Assembly (NCBI RefSeq): GCF_014489555.1
Contig: NZ_CP060784.1
Span: 3,866,001-3,930,000, forward strand
Source: Hymenobacter qilianensis
Lineage (GTDB): Bacteria; Bacteroidota; Bacteroidia; Cytophagales; Hymenobacteraceae
Length of the DNA stretch: 64,000 nt
Reading direction: 5' to 3'
Of this stretch, positions 26,340 through 34,547 are shown in pieces. The notes beneath the pieces were generated by a model. The model ran no database searches. It saw nothing but the letters and a program-made list of their open reading frames with translations, and was not told the origin of the DNA. Numbering within the stretch: the first letter of the stretch is position 1; each line of letters starts with the position of its first letter. A program made the position numbers and the translations under genes.

Positions 26340-26359
26340 TATGTTAGTCGTTGTTGAGA

Positions 26360-26821
26360 TTATTCCTGATTTTCCGCTTTAATCCGTGGGTCGAAGGCAA
26401 ACTCCTCGCGACTGCTGATGCGGATCCGGGCAAAGTCGGGGTGGCGGGCGTGCAGAATGTAGTTGAACTCGCTGGCAATAATAGAAGACGGCACCCGCAG
26501 CACAGGTGCCGTCTTGCCTTCATACCACGCGTCGCCCAAGGGCTGACAAAGGGAGTAGTTGCGGGTTTTGTGCCAGTTGGGGGGCAATTTTTCCAGCGCA
26601 ATGGTCTCCACGGTTAAGTCATCGGGAATCTGAATGACTATCACCTTGAACCGCTGATTTAGTCCTTCCCCGCCCCGGTGTACCACGTTTTCCAGGCATG
26701 CCAGCGCCCGACTACTGGCCGTATAAATCACGAAATGACCTTTGGAATTCCAGCGTCCGCGGTTGCCTGAGGCATACAAATCCTGTGCGTACTCCGCCAA
26801 GCAAATACGGTATACTTCCAC
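26360..26821 (-). CDS. RES-domain toxin
   Basis: 153 residues. The RES domain is recognised by Arg (VYRICLAEYA, about R5), Arg (NRGRWNSKG), Tyr (VIYTASSRALA, about Y33), Glu (CLENVVH, about E44) and Ser (LRVPSSII, about 111), plus the C-terminal NYILHARHPDF. Known for the family: RES toxins such as MbcT and Res destroy NAD+ and stop growth unless bound by the partner. It follows the antitoxin gene by 12 bp, the usual antitoxin-toxin order. Confidence 0.88.
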   Translation of the reverse strand: MEVYRICLAEYAQDLYASGNRGRWNSKGHFVIYTASSRALACLENVVHRGGEGLNQRFKVIVIQIPDDLTVETIALEKLPPNWHKTRNYSLCQPLGDAWYEGKTAPVLRVPSSIIASEFNYILHARHPDFARIRISSREEFAFDPRIKAENQE

Positions 26822-26833
26822 CCTACTGCGCGT

Positions 26834-27298
26834 TTAAGCCAAGTCGCCGTAGGCAATCCGATCCAACTCTTCCAACACCAGATCGATACCACCGCTGGTT
26901 TCCAGCAACGTGAGTGGCACTTGCCCATCGAGGCCGTAGGAAGGCTTTTCGAGCCAACGCACAAAGGCATCGGCTTCGCCAAATACCTGCTGCCCGCGCA
27001 GATGCAAAGCCAGCAGCTTCAGAGTCTGCTCGCTGTGAGCGGGATTCAGGTTTTTCTGCTCTTGGCGGTAGGTACGCAAGGTTTTGGTTGTGATGTTGAG
27101 AATGTCAGCCAACTGCTCAGGGTGCAGATGGAGCAAGCCAGCCACAGCAATAGCCGTAGCAGCCGAAACGCCCTGCCGCGCAGCCATTACCAAAGAGAAA
27201 GAATCTTTTACCACCTTCTTAAGCGCCGTCAACTCCGACCCAGCCATGGGAAGGCTGACGATTCCGCCTGCTTTGCGAGTTGTTGCTATGCTGCTCAT
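26834..27298 (-). CDS. Xre/MbcA-ParS-like antitoxin (DUF2384)
   Basis: 154 residues. The middle has a helix-turn-helix-like part (GLLHLHPEQLADILNITTKT, LRTYRQEQKNLN), and the C-terminal DUF2384 domain has FVRWLEKPSYGLDGQVPLTL with LLETSGGIDLVLEELDRI, the part that blocks the RES active site. Known for the family: binds the toxin and represses the promoter. A promoter with nested inverted repeats lies directly upstream. Confidence 0.9.
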   Translation of the reverse strand: MSSIATTRKAGGIVSLPMAGSELTALKKVVKDSFSLVMAARQGVSAATAIAVAGLLHLHPEQLADILNITTKTLRTYRQEQKNLNPAHSEQTLKLLALHLRGQQVFGEADAFVRWLEKPSYGLDGQVPLTLLETSGGIDLVLEELDRIAYGDLA

Positions 27299-27320
27299 GA
27301 TCGAAGTAGTTCTTGGTGTT

Positions 27321-27358
27321 ATTCCAAAGTTAGGAATATTTTCCCTTTAACTCGGAAA
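27321..27358 (-). promoter_or_regulatory. Toxin-antitoxin promoter with two inverted repeats
   Basis: The -7 box TAACTTTG (27332-27325 on the minus strand) lies inside the inverted repeat ATTCC-N7-GGAAT (27321-27337). A second repeat TTTCC-N9-GGAAA lies right upstream (27340-27358). Position over the promoter suggests these are operators for self-repression by the antitoxin. Confidence 0.6.
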
Positions 27359-27435
27359 TTTTTCTTTTTGTTCGGTTATGTTGTCGATTGACTCAGAGCT
27401 TGAACCAAATCACCTTATTAAAACAAACCTCCACG

Positions 27436-27535
27436 AACGTCATGCAGAGCGGCAGCGAAGCATCTCGCTCGCGCTGTTAGATTAATAATCCCTAGCACGC
27501 GAGATGCTTCGGCTCCGCCTCTGCATGACCGCCTT
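27436..27535. repeat. Palindromic intergenic repeat, family 1, copy 4 (chimeric ends)
   Basis: Left end AACGTCATGCAGAGCGGC as in copy 2, right end GCATGACCGCCTT as in copies 1 and 3, so the outermost bases do not pair. The inner arms pair well (GCGAAGCATCTCGC against GCGAGATGCTTC). Confidence 0.8.
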
Positions 27536-27570
27536 GTTTAAGTAGATAAACACATAAGTACAAGCGCACA

Positions 27571-27600
27571 AAAAAGAAGCTCGAAGCAAATGCTTCGAGC
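27571..27600 (-). terminator. Terminator of the zinc-ribbon gene
   Basis: On the minus strand the stem GCTCGAAGCA / TGCTTCGAGC closes on itself and is followed by TTCTTTTTT, 29 bp after the stop codon. Confidence 0.75.
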
Positions 27601-27628
27601 TACGTTCAAACTATACTCTTTATCAACC

Positions 27629-27952
27629 TTACTTCTCCCCTTTCTTCCAGGGCTGCCAGTCTAATTCGCCATTCTCGCGGCGGCGTAGGAACACGGTTTG
27701 GTCGTCTTTTTGAGTTTTGCCGAAGGTCACGTCGCCGCGGCAGTCGAGGCATTTGACGGATGTGTATTTAAATTTATCCTGAGCCACGCGGGAGGTAAGA
27801 TCGAGGTTATCGGAGCCGCAGAGGCCACAGGCAGGCACATCGGCGAAACTCAGGCGGTCGTACTCGGACACCACGTCGTGGAAGTTGCCTCCCTGCACGG
27901 TGAAGTGAAACTGCCGGCGCCCGATGCGCTTGGTAATCATGAGTTGAAGCAC
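27629..27952 (-). CDS. Small zinc-ribbon protein
   Basis: 107 residues. Two CxxC knuckles, CGLC (about 42-45) and CLDC (about 69-72), suggest a zinc ribbon. The N-terminal strand pair (RRQFHFTVQGGNFHDVVSEY) and a basic, tryptophan-rich C terminus (DWQPWKKGEK) have no motif I can name. A Met four residues in (27940) is a possible start. It stands alone between terminators. Function unknown. Confidence 0.65.
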   Translation of the reverse strand: MLQLMITKRIGRRQFHFTVQGGNFHDVVSEYDRLSFADVPACGLCGSDNLDLTSRVAQDKFKYTSVKCLDCRGDVTFGKTQKDDQTVFLRRRENGELDWQPWKKGEK

Positions 27953-28023
27953 AGCAAAAACGTTGGAAAGTGAATACTACTATTGAGGTAAGAATAACAG
28001 TTTTACTGCAAACAAAAGTCCAC

Positions 28024-28067
28024 AAAAAAGCCCCCAGGCCGGAAAAACCGTTGCTGGGGGCTTTTTT
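28024..28067. terminator. Terminator, inverted AAAAAAGCCCCCAG pair
   Basis: AAAAAAGCCCCCAG and CTGGGGGCTTTTTTT face each other across 16 nt, just after the stop of the subtilase gene on the minus strand. It uses the five-C version of the dispersed motif. Confidence 0.85.
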
Positions 28068-28079
28068 TGGAGAAAGAAT

Positions 28080-29786
28080 TTAAAGCTTCACGAAACGCAC
28101 AGTGCGGCGCACCCGGCCTGCACTCACGGAGCAGGTATAGGTGCCTTTCGCCAGCATACCCGGCCGCAGTTCTACCTGCTGAGCGGAGGTCGCGGGCACT
28201 TTTTGCTCTACCACCACGCGTCCACGAGCATCGATCAGGCGCACTACCAGTGCTACCTTCTGGAACTCGGGCGTGAGCTGTAAGAACAATCCATCATCGC
28301 GCGTTGGGTTGGGGTAAACGGCCAGCTGGCCTGGAGCGGGAGTTGGCGCGGCCACGGGCAGCAGAGTGCCGGCGGCAAGGGTTTGAGCCCGACTAAAATC
28401 AGGAATGCCGTAGCCCAGCTCATTATCGGGGCGGGCGGCTTGGGAGCCGGAGCGCTGCAACGTGGCAATTACCTGCTGCGCCGTAAGCGTAGGATTGGCT
28501 TGCCAAAAGCCCGCCGCCAGGCCCGCCAGCGTAGGACAAGCGTAGGAAGTTCCGTTGCCATTCACCACCGTACCCCCGGCCGTCAGCACAGCCGAAGCTC
28601 GCCCTTGTGCCGCCAGCGCGGGCTTTATGCGCCCGTCGGCCGTAGGCCCAACCGAGCTGAATACGGCCCGCTGGAGCAGCACCGAATCGACAGCGCCAAC
28701 TGTAAGAATGGAATCTGCGTCGGCGGGAGCGTTCACGTAGCGCCAGGGGCTGCTGCCTTCATTGCCGGCGCTGTTTACCACCAGCATCCCCACGCGTGCC
28801 GCCACCGTAGCCGCCCGCGACGAAAGGGCCGTGCGGCCGTTCAAATCGGAGTAGGTATAGTCAGGTGAGGGCTGATCGAAGTCGTTGTAGCCCAGGGAAG
28901 AGCTGATAATGTCCACGCCCACCGAGTCGGCGTACTCGGCCGCGAGCAGCCAGTTAGCTTCCTCCACCTGGTGCTCTGATTTTACATCTTCCGTAACCAA
29001 TAAATGGTAGCTGGCCTTAGGAGCCGTGCCCACAAAGAAGCCGGGCTGGTTGGCGCCCATCGTTGATAAGCACTGGGTTCCGTGCTCATTACGGCCGTAC
29101 ACCGACGTATTATTTTCTACGAAGTTATATGTACTGAGCAGGCGCTTTTCTTCGAACAGAGGGGCAAAAGCCGGTAGGCGGTCAACGCCCGAAAAGCCAC
29201 CGTCGAATACGGCAATCTGGATACCCTCCCCCCGAAAACCAGCGTCGTGCATGGCCACGGCCCCCAGCATCTGGGCTTGCCCGTATGCTGGCCCGTAAGT
29301 AGGACGCCCCGGCGCCGTAGGAGTTGCGGGCGGCACCGTAGCCGGCGGATTGGCCGCTATGGGCGCGGCGGCGGCTGCCTGCGTCCGAATAAGGGTTTGG
29401 GTGCCCTGCACCGAAGGAAGCTTGCGAAGGGAAGCCAGCGTGGCGGAGTCGCAGACCACCACGGCGGCATTAAACCAGCGCGATGTATACCACACCTGCA
29501 CGCCCGGCACTGCCTTCAGCTGGGTTACATAAGCAGGATTGACGGGCAAATCGCGGGGCTGAATAGCAATATTCTGGCGCGTACGGCGCGTAATGGCGCG
29601 GGCCGATAAATACGCTTGCGGCTGCGTGATGCTATAAGGAGAATTGGCTTTATCCCGAAAGAAAACCAAGTGCCTACCCACCACGGCCGTTACCTGCGGC
29701 GGACCGGCAGGACCCGATGGGGTATTAGCACTACTCAGGTGGCTACTGAGCCCCATCCAGAATAAGACAAGCAGTGAAAGTCGCAT
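28080..29786 (-). CDS. Subtilisin-like serine protease (S8) with type IX secretion sorting domain
   Basis: About 568 residues from the Met of MRLSLLVLFWMG, which gives a signal peptide. An inhibitor-like propeptide region and an Ala/Pro linker precede the catalytic domain. Catalytic triad: Asp in IAVFDGGFSGVD (about 195), His in NEHGTQCLS (about 235) and Ser in GNGTSYACPTLAG (about 414); the oxyanion Asn is in VVNSAGNEG (about 342). The last 80 residues (LAVYPNPTRDDGLF to VRFVKL) are a type A C-terminal sorting domain, the signal for secretion by the type IX system of Bacteroidota. The protein is therefore expected on the cell surface or in the medium. No T9SS gene was recognised in the window. 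Confidence 0.92.
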   Translation of the reverse strand: MRLSLLVLFWMGLSSHLSSANTPSGPAGPPQVTAVVGRHLVFFRDKANSPYSITQPQAYLSARAITRRTRQNIAIQPRDLPVNPAYVTQLKAVPGVQVWYTSRWFNAAVVVCDSATLASLRKLPSVQGTQTLIRTQAAAAAPIAANPPATVPPATPTAPGRPTYGPAYGQAQMLGAVAMHDAGFRGEGIQIAVFDGGFSGVDRLPAFAPLFEEKRLLSTYNFVENNTSVYGRNEHGTQCLSTMGANQPGFFVGTAPKASYHLLVTEDVKSEHQVEEANWLLAAEYADSVGVDIISSSLGYNDFDQPSPDYTYSDLNGRTALSSRAATVAARVGMLVVNSAGNEGSSPWRYVNAPADADSILTVGAVDSVLLQRAVFSSVGPTADGRIKPALAAQGRASAVLTAGGTVVNGNGTSYACPTLAGLAAGFWQANPTLTAQQVIATLQRSGSQAARPDNELGYGIPDFSRAQTLAAGTLLPVAAPTPAPGQLAVYPNPTRDDGLFLQLTPEFQKVALVVRLIDARGRVVVEQKVPATSAQQVELRPGMLAKGTYTCSVSAGRVRRTVRFVKL

Positions 29787-29995
29787 TAATGGCGCGGAAA
29801 AGAAGCAGAAAAAGAAACAAATCAACGGCTGGCTAGCAGAAAAAAGCCCCCCAGACCACATACAGCACATGCTGAAAACTGTACTAATATCCTACAAAGC
29901 CTAACTGCATGTAGTAGGACAATAACACGGATGCCGGCGAAGTCGTTGCATGATCGGGGCGGTAAAAAGCCCCTCAGCAGTTCAACCTATATGTA

Positions 29996-30045
29996 ACAGC
30001 GCCCGACAACGGTAGTTATAAAATCTACCATTATCGGGCGTTGCT
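29996..30045 (-). terminator. Hairpin after the lipoprotein gene
   Basis: Near-perfect arms CGCCCGACAACGGTAG and CTACCATTATCGGGCG, 30 bp downstream of the stop codon at 30074. No strong T run, so terminator strength is uncertain. The rest of the gap up to 29786 shows only one C6 motif copy. Confidence 0.55.
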
Positions 30046-30073
30046 TCAAACGTTATTTTCACCCTGCCAATGG

Positions 30074-30835
30074 CTACAGTTTTCCAGCCTCGATCAACAC
30101 CTCGACCCGGGAGCTGCCTGCCAGTCGGTAGCCGGGTACTAAAGAGCAATCGGCGGGTGAGCCGGGTGGGCAACCATATTGGTAGCGACGACGCCAGCGA
30201 TGGATAGGGCCCACTTCGCGGGCATACACCTGGCGTTGAATATTAAGGTTAAACAGATCGTAGGCAGTTGTGTCGGCGGTCGTAACGGTCTGCTCGTAGC
30301 GCTGGGGCTGGGCAGAAGTCGCTAACTCAAAAGGCTCGCCAACCCGGTCGTAGCCCCGTTTTTCAGCCGTAATCGTATCGCCAGAATTGTAGGCGTTGGA
30401 GTTCCATTTACGGCCCGTGCGCACCGGAAATACTAGTTCTACGGTCCGGCGGTTGCTACGGGTAAGCAGCAGCGTGTTCGGGGTGGTCTTGATAATAAAT
30501 ACGCTGTCGTCGCGCCAGGCCGCGGCGGGAGTAGTACGGCGCGACCGCACCACCCGGTAGACGGAGTCGCCGGCGGCATCAATAAACGTTTCGTCTATCC
30601 GCTCCCGAAACTGAAAGCGGGTAGCCGTGCCCGTGTTATTCTGATAAATGGAATCTACCACTGCATAAATCCGGTACGCTCCCACCTCCACCGGATAATA
30701 CTCCAGGCCCATGTCGGGGCCGGGTTCTGTTTCGCGGGTGCAGGCCCCCGCCACTCCTAGCGCCAGCAAACCAGCTATGAAAGCGCGTCTACTCCTAGAT
30801 AATTTAAAGAAACGCGAACGATAGAAGTGGCTCAT
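30074..30835 (-). CDS. Lipoprotein of unknown function
   Basis: 253 residues. A basic N terminus and hydrophobic stretch end in a lipobox (GVAGAC, Cys about 32). The mature part is strand-rich and begins GLEYYPVEVGAYRIYAVVDS, an opening often seen in Bacteroidota surface or periplasmic beta-proteins. The two late cysteines in YGCPPGSPADC may form a disulfide. It follows mnmA by 12 bp on the same strand and is probably co-transcribed with it, although no functional link is evident. Confidence 0.75.
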   Translation of the reverse strand: MSHFYRSRFFKLSRSRRAFIAGLLALGVAGACTRETEPGPDMGLEYYPVEVGAYRIYAVVDSIYQNNTGTATRFQFRERIDETFIDAAGDSVYRVVRSRRTTPAAAWRDDSVFIIKTTPNTLLLTRSNRRTVELVFPVRTGRKWNSNAYNSGDTITAEKRGYDRVGEPFELATSAQPQRYEQTVTTADTTAYDLFNLNIQRQVYAREVGPIHRWRRRYQYGCPPGSPADCSLVPGYRLAGSSRVEVLIEAGKL

Positions 30836-30847
30836 GCAAAAGCAGAA

Positions 30848-32020
30848 TTATAGGGCCGAACCGGCAAGCGCCTCAGCCTGAGAAGTAGGATCAGATATCA
30901 CGTGGCGCTCAATCCAGCCGCCACCCAGCACATCATTGCCTTCGTAAAAAACGGCGGCCTGACCGGGAGTTACAGCATGAACAGGCTCCTCAAAATAAGC
31001 ATATACTTTGTCGCCAATCTGTTCGAGGAAGGCGGCGGCACCGTCGTGGTTATAGCGAATCTTGGTGGTGGAAGGCACCAAACCCATACCTACCAGCGAA
31101 GCATACTTGCCCATATTCAGCTTGCCAACTACAGTCGTGGTGCTGGCCAGATCGTCGAAGTTACCGAGCACAACCTGGTTGGAGTCGGGGCGAATTTCGG
31201 TGACGTAGGCCGGAAAACCCAAAGCAATACCGAGCCCCTTGCGCTGCCCAATCGTATAGAACGGGTAGCCCTCGTGCGTACCCACCACCGTGCCATCGCG
31301 CAGTACAAATTGCCCCCCAGCCACGCGCGCCTCCAATCCTTCCACGCGCCGCTTCAAAAAGCCGCGGTAGTCGTTGTCAGGGATAAAGCAGATTTCGTAG
31401 CTCTCGGGCTTGTTAACCAGTTCTGTGAAACCGCGCCGGCGCGCCTCGTCGTAAATCTCGGTTTTGCGCATGCCGCCCAGCGGAAACAGCGTCCGCGCCA
31501 AGCTTTCCTGCGACACGCCCCAGAGGGCATACGACTGGTCTTTATTCTCATCCAGGCCTTTGCTCACCACATAACGACCGTTTTCCTGGCGTATGTTGGC
31601 GTAATGACCCGTGGCAATAAACTGACAACCCAGCTGATCGGCGCGGCGCAACAGCGCGTCCCACTTGATGTGTGTGTTGCACAGTACGCACGGATTAGGC
31701 GTGCGGCCGGCCAGGTATTCGTCGGTGAAGTTATTGATGACGAAGTCACCAAACTCGTCCCGAATGTCGATGATGAAGTGGGGAAAGCCGAGCTCAACGG
31801 CAATCTGCCGAGCGTCGTTGATGGAGTCGAGGGAGCAGCAGCCGGTTTCTTTTTTGGAGCCGCCCGCCGAGGCGTAATCCCAGGTTTTCATGGTCATGCC
31901 CACCACTTCATAGCCTTGCTCGTGCAAGAGCACAGCTGCTACAGATGAGTCGATGCCGCCGCTCATAGCGACGAGAACGCGCCCGCGTGGGGACGGCGTT
32001 GAGGAAGTATTTTCAGTCAT
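30848..32020 (-). CDS. mnmA: tRNA 2-thiouridine(34) synthase
   Basis: 390 residues. It thiolates the wobble uridine of tRNA-Lys, -Glu and -Gln, using ATP to activate the base and a persulfide relay. The PP-loop is VLVAMSGGIDSSVAAVLL; the first catalytic Cys is in TPNPCVLCNTHIKW (about 116) and the second in YEICFIPDNDYRGF (about 217); the tRNA-binding C-terminal barrel ends GQAAVFYEGNDVLGGG. A -7 box lies 40 bp upstream. Full length. Confidence 0.97.
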   Translation of the reverse strand: MTENTSSTPSPRGRVLVAMSGGIDSSVAAVLLHEQGYEVVGMTMKTWDYASAGGSKKETGCCSLDSINDARQIAVELGFPHFIIDIRDEFGDFVINNFTDEYLAGRTPNPCVLCNTHIKWDALLRRADQLGCQFIATGHYANIRQENGRYVVSKGLDENKDQSYALWGVSQESLARTLFPLGGMRKTEIYDEARRRGFTELVNKPESYEICFIPDNDYRGFLKRRVEGLEARVAGGQFVLRDGTVVGTHEGYPFYTIGQRKGLGIALGFPAYVTEIRPDSNQVVLGNFDDLASTTTVVGKLNMGKYASLVGMGLVPSTTKIRYNHDGAAAFLEQIGDKVYAYFEEPVHAVTPGQAAVFYEGNDVLGGGWIERHVISDPTSQAEALAGSAL

Positions 32021-32059
32021 AGAGAAGCGCCCGTGAGGTCAAGGCTCCGGCCGCGATGG

Positions 32060-32067
32060 CAAAGATA
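32060..32067 (-). promoter_or_regulatory. -7 box upstream of mnmA
   Basis: The minus strand reads TATCTTTG, a match to TAnnTTTG, about 40 nt before the mnmA ATG. No clear TTG -33 box is seen at the usual distance. Confidence 0.4.
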
Positions 32068-32211
32068 ACAGCTGGCACCGACCTACGGTTCAGCACTCGC
32101 CTATTAAGCTGTACAAAGTACATGCCGGGCGCTGCAATAGCTCATATTCCTTACTTTCGCGCTTCGTCAATCCCAGATCTGCCTTCCCGCCGGACTTCTA
32201 TTATTCTAATT

Positions 32212-32829
32212 ATGGCTCTGCTTACTTCCGTGCTGGTGCGCGGCATCAATAACCTTTCCGACGCCCGCTATTGCGCCGGCATGGGCGCCGACGGCCTGAT
32301 TTTCACCCTAGACCCTGCCCTGCCCGGCGCTGTTGATGCTGCTACCGTACGCGAGCTGGCCGGCTGGGTAGCCGGTGTGGAGCTGATTGGGGAGTTTGAC
32401 GAGATGCCCGTATCCGAAATCAACCGACTGGTAGAAGAGTGCGGCCTACAGCGAGTACTGCTGCACCAACGGCCCGAAGCGCCGCTCTCGGTACCGGCGC
32501 TGCTGCACGCGCCCCTCTTTCTCATCACTTCCAATAGTCTGAGAAACGAGATGCTGCTTCAGTACAGCCCGATTTTTCCCGCTGGCCTGGGCGTGGCCGC
32601 CTCCTTGAATATTGACGACTTGCCTGAGGCGCGGCAGGAAGCCCTGGCCGAAGCAGCGACGCAGTTCCCTTTGTGGCTCAGCGGCGCCATTACCGCCGAC
32701 AATGTAGCCGGTTTGCTCAACGCCATTCACCCAGCTGGCCTTATCCTGGAAGGTGGCAACGAAATCAAGCCGGGCCTGCGTGATTTTGAGGAATTAGAAG
32801 CGGTCTTTGAAGCGTTGGAGGCGGAATAG
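32212..32829 (+). CDS. Phosphoribosylanthranilate isomerase-like protein lacking catalytic residues
   Basis: 205 residues from the Met of MALLTSVLVRGINNLSDA. The overall pattern is TrpF: N-terminal strand with VRGINNLSDARYCAGMGADG where active TrpF has K-I-C-G-I-T-N, and a C-terminal phosphate site WLSGAITADNVAGLLNAI and GLILEGGNEIKPGLRD. The catalytic Cys of the first strand is Arg here, and the catalytic Asp in the middle (normally in LLDT) is not found. No other trp gene is near; mnmA is divergent. It is therefore unlikely to be a working TrpF. The function is unknown; it may bind a phosphorylated ligand. Confidence 0.7.
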   Translation: MALLTSVLVRGINNLSDARYCAGMGADGLIFTLDPALPGAVDAATVRELAGWVAGVELIGEFDEMPVSEINRLVEECGLQRVLLHQRPEAPLSVPALLHAPLFLITSNSLRNEMLLQYSPIFPAGLGVAASLNIDDLPEARQEALAEAATQFPLWLSGAITADNVAGLLNAIHPAGLILEGGNEIKPGLRDFEELEAVFEALEAE

Positions 32830-32842
32830 CTGGGGGGCTTTT

Positions 32843-33694
32843 TTAGCCCATCACCGTTACTAAGTTATACACCTGCTCACCCAAGCGTTCGTCGCCCGTT
32901 ACCTGTATATGGGCTGCGGCCTGGGTGCGCGGCAGACTTTTGGTAAATAAGCGCCAAGCTACGGCGCCATCAATGGTAACTACTGCCTCGACAGCACCCG
33001 TCGCGCTTTCCTGTAATTCCCACTGCCCACCGCTGCTGTACACCAGAAACCAGGTGCCGCCGCCCGCGCCCGTTACCGTGAATTGCAGCGCATGCCCAGG
33101 CTCAGCGGCCAGCTGACGGTAGTGGTGCGGCAGCGCCCGAATGCAGGTAGCCAGAAAGGGCTGATACAATTCCGGCGCTACTAATTCGTCTTCGCCCCGC
33201 CCCACGGCCTGGCGGATTTGCTGCTGGTGGTGCCACTTTTCAGTGTAGTCGCGGGCAATGTGAAACCAGTTGAGCGAGGTTTGCTCCCCGGCCCAGCCCA
33301 CGGCAAAAGCGGCCGGCTCCCAAGGGTCTAACGTATGTAAAAAGGCTGTATACTCGCTCCCCGTCGACTCCAACAGCTCTAGCACAATGCGCGGACTCAG
33401 CCGCCGGGTGGCTTTTATCCAATCAGCATTCAGCTCGTTCAGAAACCGCACGATACCTTCGTAGCTGTTCGGATCGGCAGGCGTCACCCCAAAGTAGCCG
33501 TCGCGCAGCATGGATAGCGTTTGTAGGTTGCCAGCCAGCAAGTGCAAAGCCACGTCCATCACCTTCCATTGCGGTGCCAAAGTTTGTAGCTCCCACTCTG
33601 CGGGGTCCAAACCTTTAAGAAACGACAGCAGCTTCTCATCCAGGATGGAAAATAAAGGCAGGGTTTCGATAGGTATAGGGCGCGCAGCGGACAT
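32843..33694 (-). CDS. DinB/maleylpyruvate isomerase-type metalloprotein
   Basis: 283 residues. The N-terminal four-helix bundle of the DinB-like/mycothiol-dependent isomerase superfamily can be seen: WKVMDVALHLLAGN (first His ligand) and WFHIARDYTEKWHHQQQIR (further His ligands), about 50-165. The C-terminal 90 residues form an SCP2-like beta region (ALQFTVTGAGGGTWFLVYSS). Bacteroidota lack mycothiol, so the thiol partner, if any, would be another compound such as bacillithiol (bshB1 is in this window). The reaction is not known. Confidence 0.75.
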   Translation of the reverse strand: MSAARPIPIETLPLFSILDEKLLSFLKGLDPAEWELQTLAPQWKVMDVALHLLAGNLQTLSMLRDGYFGVTPADPNSYEGIVRFLNELNADWIKATRRLSPRIVLELLESTGSEYTAFLHTLDPWEPAAFAVGWAGEQTSLNWFHIARDYTEKWHHQQQIRQAVGRGEDELVAPELYQPFLATCIRALPHHYRQLAAEPGHALQFTVTGAGGGTWFLVYSSGGQWELQESATGAVEAVVTIDGAVAWRLFTKSLPRTQAAAHIQVTGDERLGEQVYNLVTVMG

Positions 33695-33703
33695 AAATCG
33701 ACT

Positions 33704-34365
33704 TTAACTCAGCGTAAACTGAATGTACTTGATAGCGATGCCCTCGCCGCGAAATCGACGCTCGTAATGGGTTTGGATATCTTCGGCGTGGGGCAGCAGC
33801 TCAGGCGTGGCGTAAATATCGGCGGTATGGGCTAAAATACGGGCTCCCGGACGGGTTTGCAGCGTTTCAAGTGTGTATTCATACAGCGGCGTATCGTCCG
33901 TTTTGAGGTGAACAAGCCCTCCCGTGCGCACTATTTCCTGATACAAATTGAGGAAGCGCGGCGACGTGAGGCGGCGCTTGATATCCCGGTCGCGGGGTCG
34001 CGGGTCGGGGAAGGTGACCCATATCTCGGCTAGCTCCTGGGGGGCAAAATGCGCATTCAGCGACTCGGCCCGCGTGCGCAAAAAACCTACGTTCGTCAGG
34101 CCCAATTCCTCGGCGCGGGTACTGCCCCGCCAGATTCGGTCGCCCTTGATGTCAAGACCCAAAAAGTTGCGCTCCGGGTAGCGAGCGGCCAGGCCCACCG
34201 TGTAGTCACCCTTGCCGCAGCCCATTTCCAGCGTAATGGGGTTATCATTCTGAAAGAAATCCTGATGCCAGCGCCCCCCAACTGCTCATAGTTGGATTTG
34301 CCCGGCTCTACAATATCGGTCCGCTCCGCGTTGTGGGCGAAGCGTACAAGTTTCACTCGACTCAT
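33704..34365 (-). CDS. trmB: tRNA (guanine-N7-)-methyltransferase (one frameshift)
   Basis: About 220 residues after repair. It methylates G46 of tRNA using SAM. Start MSRVKLVRFAHNAERTDIVE. SAM-binding motif LEMGCGKGDYTVGLA, then FLGLDIKGDRIWRGS, the signature WVTFPDPRPRDRDIKRRLT and the C-terminal TDDTPLYEYTLETLQ. The frame breaks at the six-C run 34274-34279; a seventh base gives LGGRWHQDFFQNDNPITLEM. The break falls in the run of a motif copy lacking the usual A-tract. Confidence 0.93.
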
Positions 34366-34407
34366 TTATTTGATTATTTATCTTATTAATCCCTCAGGGA
34401 GAATTGA

Positions 34408-34506
34408 CTGTCATGCAGAGCCGAGGCGAACCATCTTGCTCGCGGTCGTTTAATTAGTACTCCTACTAAACACGCGAGATGCTTCGCTACCGCTCTGCAT
34501 GTCAGA
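34408..34506. repeat. Palindromic intergenic repeat, family 1, copy 5
   Basis: Ends ACTGTCATGCAGAGC and GCTCTGCATGTCAG, inner GAGATGCTTCGC, with several mismatches, in the folC-trmB gap. This is the most diverged of the five copies. Confidence 0.75.
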
Positions 34507-34547
34507 CGGATTGAGATGGTGATTAATCACACCACTAAGCCCCATTC

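Noticed and set aside
9425..34506. Spaced family 1 repeats as a CRISPR array
   Set aside because: The copies are kilobases apart, each is an individual palindrome, there are no regular spacers, and no cas gene is present.
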